In this document: positions 6,702 to 6,723 of the stretch, piece by piece
Position numbering within the stretch: the stretch's first letter is position 1
Layout: each line of letters begins with the position of its first letter
Source of the DNA: CAYPHJ01 sp964410485
GTDB lineage: Bacteria; Desulfobacterota; Binatia; UBA9968
Length of the DNA: 6,723 nucleotides
Direction of reading: 5' to 3'
Assembly: GCA_964410485.1 (NCBI GenBank)
Contig: CAYPHJ010000170.1
Coordinates: forward strand, 1 to 6,723
Notes under the pieces: generated by a model
Told to the model about the DNA's origin: nothing
Databases searched by the model: none
Seen by the model: only the letters and a program-made list of their open reading frames with translations
Made by a program: the position numbers and the translations under genes

Positions 6702-6723
6702 GTTCCAAGTTCCAAGTTCCAAG
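6702..6723. repeat. GTTCCAA 7-base tandem repeat, running off the right edge
   Basis: Three perfect copies of GTTCCAA occur at 6702-6708, 6709-6715 and 6716-6722, then G at the last base. The array starts 17 bases after the TPR gene's stop codon and is cut by the window end, so total copy number is unknown. The octamer GTTCCAAG also occurs at 1271-1278 inside the NRDE gene's repeat-derived segment. The bases between stop and array show no terminator hairpin. Confidence 0.85.

Overview
The window holds seven protein-coding genes on two divergent strands and has no gene-free stretch over 300 bases. It looks like chromosomal DNA of a free-living bacterium with medium-high GC. The full-length bacterial MiaB, the bacterial bifunctional nuclease and the YfgM-like membrane TPR protein support a Bacteria assignment. 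The TPR N-terminus (RLTRKDLRQPD) and the miaB-bfn order remind me of Deltaproteobacteria-like or Methylomirabilota/Binatota-type environmental lineages. That placement is from memory and weak.

Left part, minus strand (1-1563). An NRDE/TANGO2-family protein is followed, with a 4-base ATGA stop/start overlap, by a Nudix hydrolase of the long NUDT19-like type. The Nudix gene runs off the left edge of the window. The NRDE gene carries an in-frame extra segment of about 40 residues. Its DNA is a degenerate heptamer-type repeat (GTCTCGG-like units) unlike the surrounding coding sequence.

Divergent intergenic region (1564-1670). About 107 bases separate the two transcription units. It holds a good Shine-Dalgarno for the rightward genes and a weak sigma-70-like promoter candidate for the leftward genes.

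Right part, plus strand (1671-6684). This is a tight series: a MoxR/CoxD-type AAA+ ATPase, a CoxE-type VWA protein 13 bases later, miaB (ATGA overlap), a bifunctional nuclease of the DUF151 family (ATGA overlap), and, after a 71-base gap, a YfgM-like single-pass TPR protein. The first two form a classic AAA+/VWA pair, thought to insert metals or remodel a client protein. MiaB modifies tRNA. The reason for the shared transcription unit is not visible here.

Right edge (6702-6723). A perfect 7-base tandem repeat (GTTCCAA) starts 17 bases after the last stop codon and continues past the window. One copy of the same octamer lies inside the repeat-derived segment of the NRDE gene, so both may belong to one heptamer-repeat class dispersed in this genome.

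I see no CRISPR array, tRNA, rRNA, insertion sequence or phage gene. Most of the content is housekeeping. The strongest oddity is the repeat-derived in-frame insertion in the NRDE gene.
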